Part shown: positions 63,722 through 64,000 of the stretch, one piece after another
Layout: each line of letters starts with the position of its first letter
How positions within the stretch are numbered: the stretch's first letter is position 1
DNA from: Desulforhabdus sp. TSK
GTDB taxonomy: Bacteria > Desulfobacterota > Syntrophobacteria > Syntrophobacterales > Syntrophobacteraceae
DNA length: 64,000 nt
Reading direction: 5' to 3'
Assembly: GCF_022836495.1 (NCBI RefSeq)
Contig: NZ_BQXM01000025.1
Span: 1-64,000 of the forward strand
Program-made: the position numbers and the translations under genes
Notes under the pieces: model-generated
Told to the model about the DNA's origin: nothing
Seen by the model: the letters and a program-made list of their open reading frames with translations, nothing else
Database searches by the model: none

Positions 63722-64000
63722 GTAACTGTTCAGGGGGTCCCCCCATTTTAGATCCATGAGACATCGGGAGTCGTGTTTTGGCGCGCGCAAGTGAGTGCTT
63801 CAACCAGCAGAGAATAGGTCGGAAGATTCCGCAGGCGGCAGGTTTCTCTGAAGGAGAGAATTCGCTCAACCCAGCGGTCCCCTTTTTCGTTGAAGCTTCC
63901 CTGCATCATACGGCGCCACAGCACCGCGAATCGAAGAACTCTCTCCGCGCGATTGTTCGTGGGGTCGACGCCTTCTTCCAACAGAAAGACCCAAAGACTA
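63722..64000 (-). mobile_element. End of an IS66-family element, continuing beyond the window
   Basis: GTAACTGTTCAGGGGGTC at 63722 has the GTAA... start and G-rich continuation typical of IS66 terminal repeats, and the adjoining frame encodes the C-terminus of an IS66 transposase. The other end is outside the window. Confidence 0.75.
63748..63999 (-). CDS. IS66-family transposase, C-terminal part
   Basis: The frame enters from the right edge (SLWVFLLEEGVDP) and contains PTNNRAERVLRFAVLWRR, the strongly conserved IS66 C-terminal segment with the catalytic Glu in the NNRAE context. WVERILSFRETCRLR follows, with a stop at 63748. The N-terminal part is outside the window. It would need the accessory TnpB-type protein of IS66 for movement. 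Confidence 0.85.
   Translation of the reverse strand, partial: SLWVFLLEEGVDPTNNRAERVLRFAVLWRRMMQGSFNEKGDRWVERILSFRETCRLRNLPTYSLLVEALTCARQNTTPDVSWI

Noticed and set aside
1-64000. CRISPR array or tRNA/rRNA genes
   Set aside because: No regularly spaced direct repeats and no T-loop/anticodon-arm or rRNA signature sequences were seen while reading both strands; a tRNAscan/Infernal run would settle this.

Overview
The window looks like a chromosome segment of a Gram-negative anaerobe of the Desulfobacterota, most likely near the Syntrophobacterales. This is an inference from several things: a Desulfovibrio-type single-cluster ferredoxin, LptD and heptose-nucleotide genes (an LPS outer membrane), PaaK/ACT acyl-CoA ligase pairs, a Re-citrate-synthase-like enzyme, heavy use of dispersed palindromic repeats, and GC-rich coding. 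No rRNA, tRNA or CRISPR array was found.

Layout. 1-5.1 kb: the tail of a transposase, a SEC-C protein, a PIF1-like helicase and a toxin/antitoxin-like pair. 5.3-9.8 kb: a secreted dienelactone-hydrolase-like protein, then a minus-strand run of an AmrS-type radical SAM enzyme followed by 5-oxoprolinase subunits pxpB-pxpC-pxpA. 10-17 kb: pgi, glmS, an AI-2E-family permease, a decapitated flavin oxidoreductase and a GH24-like lysozyme with altered catalytic positions. 17.2-21.1 kb: an envelope-stress-like module (response regulator, histidine kinase, HtrA protease) with an 11-bp-phased direct repeat upstream of htrA. 21.3-32.2 kb: ion-transport genes (ClC, a broken P-type H+-ATPase, Kup, a CPA2/Kef antiporter) with a MetE-like protein, a cupin and a ferredoxin between them. 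32-38 kb: patatin, two alpha/beta hydrolases, a DUF1566 protein, trmL, heptose adenylyltransferase and a TPR membrane protein. 38.2-40.3 kb: a candidate structured RNA and terminator ahead of a PaaK ligase/ACT pair. 40.5-43.6 kb: a frameshifted HDOD gene and a hybrid kinase. 43.7-60.3 kb: housekeeping genes (folC, lptD, rplM-rpsI, argC, truA, an aminotransferase, cutA, hisD, rlpA, aspS, hisS), a NarL-type regulator with two frameshifts, and a 609-residue HMG-lyase/isopropylmalate-synthase-type enzyme fused to a Cache-like sensor domain.

60.4-64 kb is an insertion hot spot. An IS5/IS427 element sits inside an IS1380 element that is flanked by a 5-bp target duplication. A 267-bp MITE-like element flanked by a 10-bp direct repeat lies directly in front of a DUF4160 gene, which is itself cut by the end of an IS66 element running off the window.

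The most unusual observations are the enzyme-Cache fusion (55344-57173), the compact structured RNA candidate (38323-38468), and two kinds of non-autonomous mobile element (109-110 bp, two copies; 267 bp, one copy). Four genes are broken by indels or stops (P-type ATPase, HDOD, NarL regulator, oxidoreductase remnant). Homopolymer-type sequencing errors cannot be excluded for some of these.
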